Shown here: one piece after another, positions 22,431 through 34,965 of the stretch
Layout: each line of letters opens with the position of its first letter
Position numbering within the stretch: the stretch's first letter is position 1
DNA from: Pseudogymnoascus destructans
Taxonomy: Eukaryota; Ascomycota; Leotiomycetes; Thelebolales; Thelebolaceae
DNA: 64,000 bases
Assembly: GCF_001641265.1 (NCBI RefSeq)
Contig: NW_020167531.1
Span: 744,001 to 808,000, forward strand
Direction of reading: 5' to 3'
Notes under the pieces: generated by a model
What the model was told of the DNA's origin: nothing
What the model saw: only the letters and a program-made list of their open reading frames with translations
Database searches by the model: none
Made by a program: the position numbers and the translations under genes

Positions 22431-23871
22431 TCACGGCCCCCGCACAGCGCCGTGATTTTCGATCCCCAACTCCAGCCCTGCGTCTCTTACGCCACACACG
22501 TTCTGCGCGCGGCTCTTCCGCACCCCCTCCCGGTATTCCTCCTCATACTGCATCACCTCCATCCGTATCGTAACCCCCTTCGACCCCTCCATGCTATCCT
22601 CTTCGCTCTCACTCCTCCTAGTCCGCGCCGACACCCTCGCCTGAGTCCCTAACCGCCTATCTGTAAGCCCCATAACGTCATCCTCAATATTATTATAGCT
22701 CCTCGCCGCACCACTCGGATACGTGCCACTCCGCCCCCCCATCTTGCTCCCGCTATTACTCAACGATCGGTTCCACGCCACGAAGAAGGCGCGACAAGAC
22801 GGCACACACGCGCAGATGATGGATACATGTACCTCGATCGACGCCCATAGCCAGCCGAAATATCCGTACCAGGATACGTCGTATGATTCCTGCATGATGA
22901 TGACTACATACACCAGGCGGACGCTGGCGGCGGCGATGACGAGCAGTCCAACGGAAAACAGAGATATGAGGTGGACTTTCTGGGTTGTGCGGATGCGGAG
23001 GGCGAAGAGGGAGCGGAGCGGGATGAGTAATATGGCGATCTCTATGATGATGTTCAAAACGGCGCTGGTGATCATATGTATGCTCTCGTCGATGCAGGTG
23101 CCGACGGAGGTGGGGATGAGGATTTCCCAGTAGTGCTGGAAGGGTCTGATGGAGTTAGTAGGGGCAGTGGTTGGAGAGTTGGGGCGGTATACCGGCACTG
23201 GAGGAAGAGGGCTAGGAAGGAGGCTATGTAGTAGACGACAACGACTACGATGGTGACTTTGGTGACGATTTTATCGACCTTGGCGACAAGAATTCGTAGA
23301 TAGAAGACGAGGATGGACGTTTTGGTAAGAGACGTGGTTGTGATGTATAGGACCATGCTCGCCCAGCTAACCTGTAATAGTATCCAATGTAAGTTGGTGT
23401 GAGCGTAAAACAGTGCATTGAATATATTATAAGAGGATCGCAGGTGAATAGTAAATCAAGTAATGGCTTACCATCCGGCTGACAACCAGATCTTTTGGTG
23501 GGAGATCCCAAACATGTATATCCCAACCATACCGTTCAATGGCGAGTAGAACACCGGCAGTCAGGCCCATCGCGAATACCTGTTAACGTTCAATTCCGTC
23601 AGCTTCGTCTTTCACAAAAGCCTGGGAGTAGTCCTCGCGCTGGCACTACTTGGAGAGATGAACGGACCCAAGAAATGATGATCAAGGCATCATCCAAACC
23701 GATGCCAGCCCTCGTAATAACAATCCTCGCATATAGACGTATGATAACCATTGCTGTGACCAGGACGACGAGTATGGACTGCACGATGACGCCCTCGTTC
23801 CCCCTACGTTCCGGGTCGACATAATTCGGCTTCGGCCACGACGCCAGGACTTCTGGCGGAGGAGATCTCAT
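22431..23871 (-). CDS. Fungal rhodopsin-domain integral membrane protein
   Basis: A seven-helix plasma-membrane-type protein of the fungal-specific family often annotated as 'rhodopsin domain' or PTH11-like; ligands are unknown. Four exons (23871-23668, 23579-23472, 23371-23193, 23145-22431) join in frame to 401 residues. Helix 1 is SILVVLVTAMVIIRLYARI (about 32-50), followed by the family motif GLDDALIIISW. Exon 2 gives VFAMGLTAGVLLAIERYGWD; exon 3 has MVLYITTTSLTKTSILVFYL and IVTKVTIVVVVVYYIASFLA; exon 4 has VLNIIIEIAILLIPLRSLF, the LISLFSVGLLVIAAASVRLV helix and the closing WASIEVHVSIICACVPSCRA. The ~110-residue C-terminal tail is hydrophilic. The first donor is GTCCGT, weaker than the others. 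It is the only clearly host gene between 13.3 and 50 kb. Confidence 0.88.
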
Positions 23872-25332
23872 AGCGGGTCGTCAGGCACCATGTGCTGTAT
23901 TATCGGCGCTGGAAATCCGATACCGACGTTGGAGACCAGAAGAGGATCAAACGAAGAAATATACCTGAGACTGTCTGGGGCTTGGCTTCATTTAAGTGCG
24001 ACAGGGCTGACGTGCTGATGGGCCATCATTTGAGAGCTAAGACCTCGGTACTTTCACAGGCCAAGAGATCTCATGGATGGTGTGGAGGCACGATCGACCC
24101 CCCTACCAAGAGCTCCCCAATGAAGGCGTTTGCGGGCACTCAGGGGTTTCAATAGATGTGATAGAAACAGTGGGAAATAATTCACAATAATGCACAATAT
24201 GTAGCAAAAAATAGGTGCACTAGTAGGGGATGGGGACGGGTCCAAGTGGGGGAAAGATGGAAAGATGGAGACGGATAAGGATATCAATGCACGGACACAA
24301 AAGACGCGCCAGCGTGAAGGTTTCTGGGCCTCTTGTAACACTTTGGCTGAGGCCCCTGATTTTGTGATAGCGGGCCAGAGATGAGGTAAAGAAAATAATA
24401 GACTGTGCTTTTGGGTGTGAAGAGATTTCATTGATGCTAACCACTAAACCTAATATAATACAGAGCTATTACTAATATGATGCAGGGTATTTCCAAGAGC
24501 GTACCTGGGAATTGTATTCGTGGATGGGGTTTGTGGGGTTCCATCCTGAGGCTGAGGCGGCCCCTTACTCGAAGTAGACCGCCAAAGGAGGAAAGAAGGC
24601 ACGCCCACAGGCAGCCCTAGGATAATATCGACAGTGACCAACATGCGGGGAATTCAGGGGAACGAAATCCATGGAGAAACTCATTTGTCGTACAAAAGAA
24701 GAAGACGACATACGACACCGTTGAATTGAGATGTGATACTACCTGTTGACGAGGCCTATGACCCCTACAGGAAACCACGAAGGATCCGTAAGCCACTCAA
24801 TTCTCGGATCAACAACACCTCATGCACCCTCGGGACATGTACTCATCAAATACACCAATTAATACATCTTCGCTATGACCGACTAGCGCGCACCGGCGTT
24901 CACTAGCACACGGCACGCCCAACTCTCGAGCCCTTAGTGACGCAGCACGAAAAGAGCGCAGGTAACGGGATGCATTAGGCAATATGGCACGCCATCTTGC
25001 GCCTTTGCCACCACCGGCCGCCTTGACCTCGTGTTGTCTAGCGTGCAGACGGCAGATAAAACTCCTAGTTAAGTTAACGTATTTCACAAGCGAGTGGCCA
25101 CAGAAAATGCGAAGATGCGTAGACCAAGAATAAACACTTAGTATCGCAACAATGCAAGCTCAAAGCTCTTCCCAAGAAGGTAGAATATGGCCTTGTTTAA
25201 TAGCCTGGATAGCTAAAACATATTCAGAATGTTAAGAGTGCTGCAGTAACGTACGATGTCCCTCGAACAACACTACGTTGACGAATTCAAGGACTGGCTT
25301 CCCGACGCGACTCTATTCCCAACTCATGCAAG
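23872..25332. other. Intergenic, no supported gene
   Basis: About 1.4 kb upstream of the rhodopsin-domain gene. Several 60-125-codon frames exist on the minus strand (for example 25087-24809, arginine/alanine-rich) but none has family features or shows intron-joined continuity. A short direct repeat TCCATG/CATGGA near 24070 and 24670 is not informative. Confidence 0.4.
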
Positions 25333-25545
25333 TTGAGTCCGTACGAAGAGTCAGCTATCGTTCAGTACATTCTCGACCTAGATTTGCGTGGATTTCCACC
25401 CTAGCCGCAAGCTGTGCAAGAAATGGCCGACCTTCTACTCTCTAAACGAGGCGAGAGCCCTGTTAGGATAAACTAGACTACCAACTTCATTAAGCGTCGT
25501 ATAGAAATCAAAGCAAAGTTAAGTCGTCGGAAGTACGATGGTGAA
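25333..25545 (+). pseudogene. Fot/pogo transposase, N-terminal fragment with two TAG codons
   Basis: The plus frame from 25333 reads LSPYEESAIVQYILDLDLRG, then QEMADLLLSKRGESPV and TNFIKRRIEIKAKLSRRKY: the N-terminal helix-turn-helix region of Fot1-like transposases. TAG stops interrupt it after GFPP and before TTNFIKRR, the latter at a position that is usually Trp. The rest of the protein and both ends are absent. Positions 25546-25926 are noncoding apart from an unrecognised minus-strand frame (25997-25668). Confidence 0.75.
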
Positions 25546-25926
25546 ATACGTTACCACACTTCTCTCATTTCCTCAAGTATTTGACCTCACATCCGCTACA
25601 CGCGTTTGTCATACCCTACCCCGCTGCTGTACTCTCCCTCAGACCCCTATACCTCCCCGTGACGTCGTCAGCGTCCCGACGTCACACGAGTAATCGCATC
25701 CATGCAGTGTGCATTCTGTCTCACGGCACCTGTGGGGCCGTCTCCACGGTATGGGGAATGCGGATGCGACTGGCATGGCCCAGAGCTCGGATGGGTTTTT
25801 CCCTCAGCAACGTCGAATAGTGCCGTTGCGATAATTCGCTGGCTTTCACTATCGCCGCGCTCTAACATCACACCGTGTTCCTCCATGTTTTTCAATCGTT
25901 CCGGGTCGAGATCGAGACGGAATCGT

Positions 25927-26046
25927 ACGGAGGTGTTGTTCATAAGTTTTATGAGTGGGTCGTGGGATGACCGGGGGTTGGGCATAGGTTGGAGCATGGG
26001 TACGCGTAGGCTTGTTTGTACCTTTTTAACGCGTCAAAATTCCTAC
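25927..26046 (+). repeat. MITE-family copy interrupted by the pogo element
   Basis: Starts TACGGAGGTGTTGTTCATAAG and runs through GAGCATGGGTACGCGTAGGC to CTACTA, matching the reverse complement of 20679-20803. The expected CTCCG end is missing; the pogo-like element begins at the TA here. Confidence 0.6.
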
Positions 26047-26048
26047 TA

Positions 26049-27849
26049 CAGTAAAGCACCGTTATAACGATTATCGATTAAGCGATAACTTCATTATTGC
26101 GATATTTTTCCTGGTCCCGACAACACCACCATACAATTACCGATTATCACGATATCGCAGCTCCCTTCCTGAATATCGCTTTATCCATGCTATGGTGTTC
26201 CTATTCAGACCTTGAAATGACGAAACGATTTTCAATAACTATTGAGCAACGCCGGGCTCTACGCAAGTCAACAACACCCGAAGCCTTCTCAAAAGCAATG
26301 TATCGAATGGTTCTCTCAGAACTACGGCCATAAACTCAGTCAGTCGACAGTTTCTGAGTCTTTAAGCTCACATTTCGAAGATCTAGACAAAGCTATACAA
26401 CCTACGGGATCACGACTACAAGTTGGGCAGTGGCCAGAAGTAGAGCGACTCCTTATTATATGGCAGCAACGAATTCAATCGCGTGGAGGCTTTACAAGCG
26501 GTAATATACTACAAGAAAAGGCTCGAGAGATTTGGCAACAACTACTGAACGACGATAATCTACAATGCCCAGACTTCTCAACTGGCTGGCTCCATCGATT
26601 TAAAGCACGATATCATATCAAGGTCCATACAAAACACGGCGAAGAAGGCTCTTGTCCAGAAACAGCAGAGGAGGAAATGAAGGCTCTACGAACTATCGCT
26701 GGTGAATTTCAAGAGGAGGGCGTTTATAATATGGACAAGACAGGCCTATACTGGAAGATGATGCCGTCTCCAGGGCTTGCAACACAAACGCTTCCAGGAT
26801 TAAAGAAGGAGAAAACTCGAATGAGCCTCGTCTTTTGTGTTAATGCTTCTGGAACTGATCGCCTACCTGTGTGGATGATTGGACAATATAAACAGCCGCG
26901 CGCACTTCGAAATATCGATATACCATCAATGGGAGGGCAATGGCGTGCGAGCCAGAAGGCTTGGATGAATACAACAATTATGAGCGAATGGCTTCACGCT
27001 TTCTATCGACATATTGGAACGACTCGACAAGTTCTTCTTACAATGGATAACTTCTCAGCTCATAACACTGCTCTTGAGCTTTGTCCTCCTCCAACAAACA
27101 TACGTATTTGTTGGCTTCCTGCTAACAGTACTAGTCGATTCCAGCCCCTTGATCAAGGCATCATTCAATCATTCAAATGCCATTATCGACGACAGTGGCT
27201 CTCTTTTATGCTTAATGCTTTTACCTCAGATTGAAACCCACTCGAATCGATGAATCTACACTTTGCGGTCCCATGGATTCTACAGAGCTGGAATCATTTT
27301 GTCACAAATACAACAATCTACAAGTGTTTTCGAAAATCTACACTTGTCAGCATTCTGATTGCTCTTCCGATTCCAATTACTCCTCCAGGTATCAACAAAC
27401 TCTATGAACAAGTTACATGAGCTGGCAATATTCATGACGTTATGGCAATTTCTAACTTTCTAAACCCAAGCGACGAAGAAAGGGATATACAAGATGGGAC
27501 ACCAAGCGAGGACGAGATTCTACAAGAGGTTATTGATGAGCATCTAGGTCTTCAGCAAACTCAAGATGATGATGAAGAAGAGTTGCAAGAGCGCTCTTTA
27601 CATTCTGTGAAGAGCGCTCGTCAAGCACTCCAGGTTCTGATTGAGTTTACTGAAGAACAAGAGGCTCTTCAATCAGACTATTTACGAGGCCTCGAGCATT
27701 TAGAATTCGCTCTTGAGGCATTAGATCAAGAGTCACGGGTGCAGAGTACGTTAGATAGTTGGATTACATAAGAATCAATATAGCGATATTATCATTATAA
27801 CGATATATTCTGCTGGCAGCAAATACATCATTATAACGGTGCTTTACTG
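26049..27849 (+). mobile_element. Pogo/Tigger-like DNA transposon, TA-flanked
   Basis: 1801 bp bounded by inverted repeats CAGTAAAGCACCGTTATAAC on the left and the complement of CAGTAAAGCACCGTTATAAT on the right. TA is present at 26047-26048 and 27850-27851. Extra TTATCGATTAAGCGATAA and ATAACGATAT palindromes are subterminal. TA target, CAG ends and a DDE transposase fit the pogo/jerky group. Complete in length but mutated in the gene. Confidence 0.92.
26217..27771 (+). pseudogene. Pogo-like DDE transposase with one frameshift and two TGA codons
   Basis: The ATG at 26217 starts MTKRFSITIEQRRALRK; the frame then shifts by one base near 26266 and continues to 27771. TGA codons stand at 27232-27234 and 27418-27420 in the same frame. 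Domain order: N-terminal psq-like helix-turn-helix (QKQCIEWFSQNYGHKLSQST), CENPB-type helix-turn-helix (STGWLHRFKARYHIKV), then the DDE core with catalytic residues visible in YNMDKTGLYWK, LLTMDNFSAHN and QPLDQGIIQSFK. The C-terminus is acidic and ends near LDSWIT. Confidence 0.9.
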
Positions 27850-27949
27850 TATTGTCTATACTATACTACATTATAAAAGGCCAAGACCGATTGATTGGCT
27901 ATCATTTGTCCAAATTCAGGATTAGCTACATTAGGTTCTAGCCCCACTT

Positions 27950-28100
27950 CCTACTTCTATAGGCTTAGCGTGTAGAGTTTTCCTGTAAACAATTTCCTGT
28001 CCGCTTATGCTTTGCTATGACTATTAATAAGTCTCAAGGCCAGTCGTTTAAGCATGTAGGTGTTGATCTACAGGCAGCTATGTTTATTCATGGGCAGTTT
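27950..28100 (+). pseudogene. Helitron Pif1-like helicase, C-terminal relic
   Basis: A plus-strand frame ending with a TAG at about 28097-28099 reads QFPVRLCFAMTINKSQGQSF then KHVGVDL and HGQF. This is conserved helicase motif V/VI sequence of Helitron Rep-helicase proteins (usually followed by YVALSR, absent here). The relic is joined abruptly to the truncated integrase end of gypsy element D at about 28100. Positions 27852-27950 show nothing else. Confidence 0.75.
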
Positions 28101-31100
28101 TAGTTGCAATGTCACGGACGTCCTCTGATATGCTTGCTGCTCTGTATCGAAGCTTATTCTTGGTTCATAGCCCTTGTTCGCAAAAAACGCACTTGTCTTG
28201 GTTGCATCTGATGGCAAACTGTTGGCAGCAAACTCCGCCATGCACAAGTTTGAAACCCAATTGTCTTGAAGATAGTTCACATGAGCTCGCAAGAAGCGTT
28301 CAAGCTCTGCATTGAATTGCTCAGTCTGTCCATCTGTTTCTGAGTGGAAGGCAGTTGAAAGTTTGGCCGAAATTTTCCAAATTTTGCAGAGCAAACTCCA
28401 GACTTCTGCAATGAACTGAGGACCTCTGTCTGATATTATCAAGTTTGGTAGACCATGGTGCTTCCATACATGTCGAAGTAAGAGCTGTGCTGTAGCTTCT
28501 GCAGTAGTCCCTTCTTGCCCAGCGAAACACGGAATGAAATGTCTTTCTTTCGTCAACCTGCATGCAACAACCAAGATAGCATTGTTCCCTTCACAGAGTG
28601 GTAATCCTGTCACGATATCCATTGATATATCCATCCATGGTCGACTGTCAATAGGGATTGGTTGTAGAAGTCCATTGTAGGAATCTCGAGATGGTTTCGA
28701 TCTTCGACAACTATGGCAGTTTTTGATATATCGAATTATTGTTTTGTCCATGTTTGGCCAGTAATAGTGCTGTTTCATGACTCGCAGCATCTTTCCAGCT
28801 CCTGGATGTCCCATAGAAGGTTGTTCATGAACTTCTCTCAACAAGTCCACCTGAATGGTTTCTGGCACCCAAACTCGATTTTGATATTCTAGCATGCCGT
28901 TTTTGAGTTCGCAATAAGCCAATGCAACCTCTTTGCTTGTTCGATCACCATTCTCAAGCTTCTGTAGTGTAGCCTTGCAGAATTTGTCTTCCAGTTGAGA
29001 CTTTTGGATTTTCTCAAGAATTGTCATATCTCTGATATGAGTTTCCACTGGAGCTAGCTGAGCTGTTTGGCCTTGTTCTTTGAGTTTCTGAATGTCTGGA
29101 TGTAGCCTCGAAGGTGGTAGCAACACCTGAAGCTGTTGCTTTTGTCGATCATCGTCATCATTGCCTTCTGGTCTGTCACCAGGCCTTCAAGTCAAAGCAT
29201 CTGCTTTTCCATTTTGCTTCCCAGGCCTATAGATGATCTGGAAGTTGTATCGAGAGAGGAATTCAGCCCATCGAGCTTGTCTTCTTGTCAGCTTCTCGGT
29301 GGACATGAAGTATTCCAAGCTTTTGTGATCAGACAAGACTTGGACTGGAAAATCTGTCCCTTCAAGTTCTGGTCTCCATGTTTCGAAACATCTGATGATT
29401 GCAAGCAATTCCTTGTCATATATCTCGTAATTGCATTCTGCAGGTGCTAGCTTTTTCGAGAAGTATGCCACTGGATGTAGAACCCCTTGATCATCTTTTT
29501 GTGACAAGACTCCTGATGAGATGAAGTCTGAGGAATCTGCTTCGACATAGGCTGTCTTGTTTCTATCGAAATGCCTCAAGACAGGAGCTTCTGTGACTGT
29601 TTGTTCAACAGCTCGATGCAGTTTGGCATGCATGAGTCCATTCGAATATCTGATCCTTTCTGGTAAGGTTCACCAATGGCCTCATGATGCTGGAGTAATT
29701 TCGGATGAACCTTCGATAGAAATTGCAGAATCCAATGAAAGCTTGCATATCCCTGAGCGATTTTGGAGTTCGCCATTCCAATATAGTAGAAACCTTTGCA
29801 GGGTCCATGCGAATGCCATTGACTCCCACGATGAGTCCTAGGAATTTGGTTTCTTGGACGAAAAACTCACATTTTGAGATATCTACTTGCAGTCCAGCTT
29901 CTCGAAGCTTCTGTAGGACTTTCCTTATGTGCTCTGTATGCTCCGCTCGAGTAGCACTGTAGATAAGAATGTCATCCATGTATGCGGTGACGAATTGGTT
30001 GAGGTAATCCATGAGGGTTTCATTCATGTACCTCTGGAATATTGCTGGACCATTTGTGAGTCCGAAGGGCATGACCTTGTATTTGTAGGATCCAAATCAG
30101 TTCTGAATGTAGTGAGGTCTTCATCTTCTTCTGTCTGCATTCGAATTCGATTGAAGGCATGTTGAATGTCCAGTTTGGTGAGATATTTTGCTCCTATGAC
30201 TTGGGCCAGCGTTTCATCAATGAGTGGTATGGGATATCGATCCTTTTTCGTTATGGCATTTAGCTTCCTGTAGTCAACACAGAATCGAAGACCACCACCT
30301 GGCTTTCTCACAAACATAATGGGTGAAGAGTATGGGGCTTTGCTTGCTTCAATGAACCCTTTTGGCAAGTGCTCGAAGACATATTCTTCGACCAAATCAA
30401 GTTCTTCCTTTGACATATTCCAGAGTGGTGCATATCCCAGCTTTGCATCACCTTCGAGTTCAATATGATGGTCTGAAGGTCGATGGGGAGGTAGCTTGTC
30501 TGCTGCCATTTTTGAAAAAACATCCAAAAATTCATGAAATTCCTTCGGAAGGATCAGTCGAGAGTCAATTTCTTCAGTTTTGGTCTTGTTCTTGTGCTCG
30601 ATTATGTCCTTCATTGATATAGCAAAGACTTGAGCTCCTCTTTGCTTCATGAGCATTCGAAATGGTGCTGCGCCAATCATTGCTATGGTGCAAGGTTTTG
30701 GTTTTTCCACTTTCGGAGCAGGTTCCGGAGGAGGCATTTCTTTGGCTTTCTTCTTTGGCCTTTGTCTTTCGCTATTAGATATAGGCTCTGTTTCGAGGGC
30801 TCGATCTGGTATAGAATGGTTGCAATAATCTCCAGTGAAGAGGACTTGATCATTGATCATATCGAGAACAACTTCATGTTGCTTCATCCAAGCTTTCCCG
30901 AGAATGATGGAATGTTTTCCCAGCGAAGTAATAAATAATGGACATAGGCTTTCCACATGCTCTCCCACTTGTAGTCGAGGATATATAGCATGTGTGATAG
31001 CAGGGGCAGCCTCTCCATTGAATCCTTCAACTTGTTTTGGCTTCACAAGTTCGACTGGGGCTATCCCTTTGATTTCACATATTCTTTCTGCATCAGCAGC

Positions 31101-31282
31101 ATTAATGAAGTTTCCACCTGTGGCACCAGTATCGATCAATGCATGGACAATAGCTTTGTATTTTCCTATTCTACAAGTAGCTAAGAAAGGGGTGTCCGGA
31201 TCAAAACTGGATCTTGAGGAAGAAGCTGCAATTCTGGCTGCACTGCCTCTAGTGATGACTTGTCTAGAGGCTATTCGTTTTC
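28101..31282 (-). pseudogene. pol: Gypsy element D: protease-RT-RNase H-integrase, multiply broken
   Basis: Minus strand. Protease motif LIDTGATGGNF lies near 31139; RT starts around KLGYAPLWNMSKEELDLVEE and has YMDDILIYS (catalytic YxDD); RNase H has ADSSDFISSGVLSQ; integrase has an HHCC finger (CHSCRRSK), MDIVTGLP, SDRGPQF and ETDGQTEQFNAELE. Breaks: a one-base deletion near 30093 (in the FRTR...Y stretch), a frameshift near 29625, and TGA at 29189-29187 just after KADALT, where the family normally has Arg. The reading frame is -1 relative to gag. The C-terminal integrase/chromodomain part and the 3' LTR are missing, cut off at ~28100 by Helitron-derived DNA. Confidence 0.88.
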
Positions 31283-32606
31283 CGAATCGATGATAGACTC
31301 AGCTGTAGATACCTCATTCACTTGAGCTTTGAGCTTCTGGGGACAGTCTCGAGCTCGATGTCCATTTTGTCAGCATATGAAGCATTTCCCAAGTTTCATG
31401 AGCATTTCTTTTGCTGGATCTTGATGCGGTGGTCGATACAGCTTCTGCGTCTTGTTTTGCATGTTCGAATCCATTGTAGGTTGAGGGATTGAAGTTCGAA
31501 GTGCCTGGCCCTGATTTTGAGTTTGGCCCATGTTGTTCGAAAATGACTTTGGCTTCCTTTTGTCTTCTTGTTCCTTGATCCGCTGAATGTTCTGGTCGAT
31601 GAGCATGCATTTCTTTGCAAACTCGTGAAGTGTAGTAGCTCCAACTTCAGCCACTAAGGCTTTCTGCATCTGTTGGTTGACTTTGAAGCGCAAGTCATCC
31701 AGCAAAGTTCCTTCAGAGTAATCAAGCTCTGTTGTGAGCCTTTGGAACTCAGCCCAGAACACTGCAAAGGTGTTGTTTCTCTGATACAGCTTTCGATACT
31801 CAGTTTGAGCTGTGTGCCTTCGATCGGGATCACTGAAGACTTTTTCCAAAAGTTCGAGAATTTCTTCTGCTGTCTGCAATTTGTTTGTAGAGTTTGGTCG
31901 AAGCCTTGGATTGACATGTCGAACTGCCAGTCCTCCCAGTCGACTCTGAATGTAGCTCATTTGTAAAGTCTGTGTTGGAAAATGATCAATGTTGGCTTCG
32001 AGCTTGGGGCGAATTTTCACAACCCAGTCTTCAAATGCTGGCTCTATCCCATCTGTGAGGATTGGAGGGTCTGGAATCCGAGCTGACAGTCGACTGTGAG
32101 CTTGGTGTCCTGGTTCATTCTTCAGAGCTTGTTGGGTTTGCTTTTCAAGATATTTCTGAATTGTTTGTTGCTCTGTGAATTGTTTGTTGCTCTGTGATTT
32201 GTTGCTCGTTGCTCTGGATCAGTTCCTGTAACTGGAGAATGGCATCATCCTTTTCAGCCAGTATCAAATTTGAGTCCTCTGCTAGGGCCAAATAGTCCTG
32301 AAGAATGTTCTTGTGCAAAGTCCATGCCATTTTCTGGTTGGCGACAGATAGTTTCTGGAATTCGTCAAAGGTTTCAACATTCCATTCAGCCTTTTCATGT
32401 CGATTTGCAAGTATAGATTCATGTCTCTCTTGAGCTGTTTTGCCCAGAGTGTGAAGGAAGGTTTCGGATTTGAAATTAGGATCATGAAGTTCATTGGTTT
32501 GGTTTGCAGAGCTTGGAATTGATGCTCCTTCTGCCAGGGATTCCTGGTCTTGTTCTGGATCATTTCGAGCTGCCATTGCAGCTTTTTCTTCAGCTGTATA
32601 AGCCAT
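31271..32606 (-). pseudogene. gag: Gypsy element D: gag
   Basis: Starts at the ATG at 32606 (MAYTAEEKAAMAARND). A Gln-rich stretch near 32160-32220 is followed by a frame break near 32145-32020, and the capsid-like region (QAEEILELLEKVF..., FAVFWAEFQRLT) follows. The zinc knuckle CFIC-x-QNGHRARDC is interrupted at 'x' by TGA (31372-31370). The frame then closes at TAG 31273-31271, after which pol continues in the -1 frame; the preceding heptamer is G GAA AAC, a weak match to a slippery site. It encodes the structural polyprotein of a Ty3/gypsy retrotransposon. Confidence 0.82.
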
Positions 32607-33060
32607 AGCGAGTTGCTATTTCAATTTCGGTTTATATCGTCAAGTCAGACACATATTGCCAAAGGCCCTATTGTGCAGTTGTTGGCCGTAGGAGCCACTC
32701 GAGAGGAGCGCACTTCCCTCACAGTTATATCCTTGTCGAGGGAGCGTTGTAAAAGGTCTGACTTGCGAAGGTGGTGTGTGTGTGTCGAGCTGACTGTCGA
32801 AAGCCAACTTTGAGGGGTTGCCTGGAGATCGTCCTGGAATCGACTTCAGGATAAGGTTTCTGGTTCTGGGGTTTTCAAAGACTGGATTTCGATTTCGATT
32901 TCAGAAGAGGGTTCAGCTCAAAGAGCAGGAATGAGAATTCACTCCACAACTGAAAACTTCGCTCCAACCCCGGAAAGCTCCCCACACCCCTGAACCCCCA
33001 CTCGAGCTGCAAGGCGCACTTGATATCGTAACACAAACGAGGAGGAACAAGAGACTGCCT
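32607..33060. other. Leader/junction DNA between elements D and C
   Basis: Upstream of D gag (minus) and upstream of C gag (plus), the two elements being divergent. It holds a (GT) run at 32774-32783 and GATTTCGATTTC repeats, but no recognisable LTR end of either element, so both 5' LTRs are lost or too diverged to see. Confidence 0.4.
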
Positions 33061-33956
33061 CCGTAGTATCGCGAGAAGCAACCCCGTCGTATAGGCCTTT
33101 CGGCAAGGTCAAGGACCCTAAGGTCTACAAAGGCGAGTCGACACGAGAGCTCAACGAGTTTATGGCCTCAATCCGCGCTTCCTTCCGATACCAGCCAAGA
33201 ATGTTCCCAACCGAGCAATCCAAGGTGGCCTTCGCCGCCCAATACCTTGAGAGCGACCCCATGAAGGAGTGGGACAACCGCTGCACCTCGCAAGAGGAAG
33301 GGCTCGAGGACCCTTTAGATATCGCAGGGTTTGAAGAGTTCCTTCGCGACCTCCATATCGACCCAGCCAACCGGCAACGCATTGCAGCCCTCAAATACAA
33401 CGGCGCCCACCAGCGTAAGGGGCAGGGTATCTGCAAATTCGTTGCGTACCTCGAGGAATTGGAGCGGGAAATGGAGCCCTACACCGAGTCCCAGAGGACC
33501 ACCCACCTCCTGACGAAGTTACACCCAGAAATGAGGCAGCGCCTCCTTGAGGGTGGCTACGCCGAGCGTTCCACGACCCACAGGGAGGCTGTTGTCAATA
33601 TCCTAGCCATGCTGGAAATGAACAACCGGTGGGTAACCGAGAAGAATCCTTCTACGGATAGGCCCAACACAAGGGAGAATAAGGGAATCCTGCAGGGTGG
33701 CTTTCCAGCTCGGAAGGGCCACTTCAATAGCCACAAGTCGGGCAATCACCGGGAGCGAACGCCCTTCCAGGATCACCGTCGATCGGACCAACAACCTGCG
33801 CGCAAGCCAGCCGACACCTATGGCGCAAGGCCTACCCAAGTAGGGAACGCCTGTTACAACTGTGGCAGACCAGGCCACTTTGCAAAGGACTGCCGTAGCC
33901 AGCACACTGGGCCGGGAGTCTGGAAGCTGGCTACCCAGCTCCTCAAGCGGGAGTGA
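33061..33956 (+). pseudogene. gag: Gypsy element C: gag fragment
   Basis: The open frame enters before 33061 without an ATG (the first internal ATG is at 33162) and encodes a capsid-like protein (MFPTEQSKVAFAAQYLESDP, ALKYNGAHQRKGQGICKFVA) ending in a zinc knuckle, CYNCGRPGHFAKDC. A TGA at 33954-33956 is followed by 24 further codons in the same frame that lead into the protease once the solo LTR at 34030 is ignored. So gag-pro-pol was probably one frame or used suppression of this stop. Confidence 0.82.
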
Positions 33957-34029
33957 CTCCCTACCGAAGCCCTACGCCCTACGCAGGCGAAGAGGATGGA
34001 GATCGACATTGAAATCAAAGTAGGACCTA

Positions 34030-34965
34030 TGTAATGGTGGGTGCACCAGATGTGAGAATCTAGCCACCCAAGGAAGGGATGATTTTACTAAGACAACACA
34101 CTGTCTTAGGAAACAGAGCCAAAGGGTTGTAGCTTAGACTATTCCACAACGCAGCAATCAGGTGTGTGATGTAGTGAAGTTGTTCAGACAAGTTGCAACA
34201 AATGTTGAGTCTGGGAACTCAGGGGTAAGTCAGAGGTTAACACCTCACTGACTTTTCAGAAACAAGGAGTAACAAGATGAATGCTTGGAAGCTTGTAAAA
34301 GACGGGGAAGTATGTGATAGTCGATTTACTGTATTGTCTGCTTGCCCTTTCTTAAGGAAAGGGCAATCCTATTTATGCCAAAGGAGTGTAGTTCTCTCAT
34401 TTTCCATGACTTTCCATGACTAACCAGGCTTGGTAAATGTATTAGAAATCAAGTGCGACCCACAACTAGCTTGCTAATCATGTAGCGAATGTAAGAGAAT
34501 CCCATAGAACCATCTCTTGGGTTCCTAGCCTATAGGAAGTGAAAAGGAGGTCCAAGGTCAGAGTACCTATAGACAAATTATGTCATAACTTAACCAATCT
34601 TGTGGGTAACTAAGGACTGATGACGTGTAATGAATCATAGAGGGTTGTAGAAGCTTCTAGAGATATCGTTCATGTTCCTAGGCCTCTAGTTGGTAGAGAT
34701 ATGCCATGTGGTAGTATTGGCCCACCCCCTTAAGGAGGAGATTTTCTTAATAACTTGTTCAATGAGTGTCCAAATGATATGCCGTGATGTATGTAGCATA
34801 AACAGATGTAGTAGAAGAGTTTGCAGCAATCGTTGAGTAGTATTGCTTCTGTTGTTGATGTGATAAGCCAAGATATGTATGTTGGCTTGTAGGTTTGAGG
34901 AGGAGATTTCTAAGTTTGCTCTTGAGTTTGATAGCAAACTGAGTGCAACGAATGTCAGTATGACA
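34030..34965 (-). mobile_element. Solo LTR of family A inside element C
   Basis: 936 bp, TGTAATGGTGGG ... CAGTATGACA, flanked by a perfect 5-bp duplication ACCTA (34025-34029 and 34966-34970). The insertion (936 + 5 bp) shifts the reading frame of C by exactly the amount seen between gag and protease. Sequence is closest to the 5' LTR of the full element (shared AGCCAACATAC variant). Confidence 0.95.

Noticed and set aside
25668..25997. 109-codon minus-strand frame
   Set aside because: Partly overlaps a MITE-family repeat, no ATG in good context and no recognisable domain.
29136..31293. Plus-strand frames of 94-146 codons
   Set aside because: Complement of element D pol; no independent signals.
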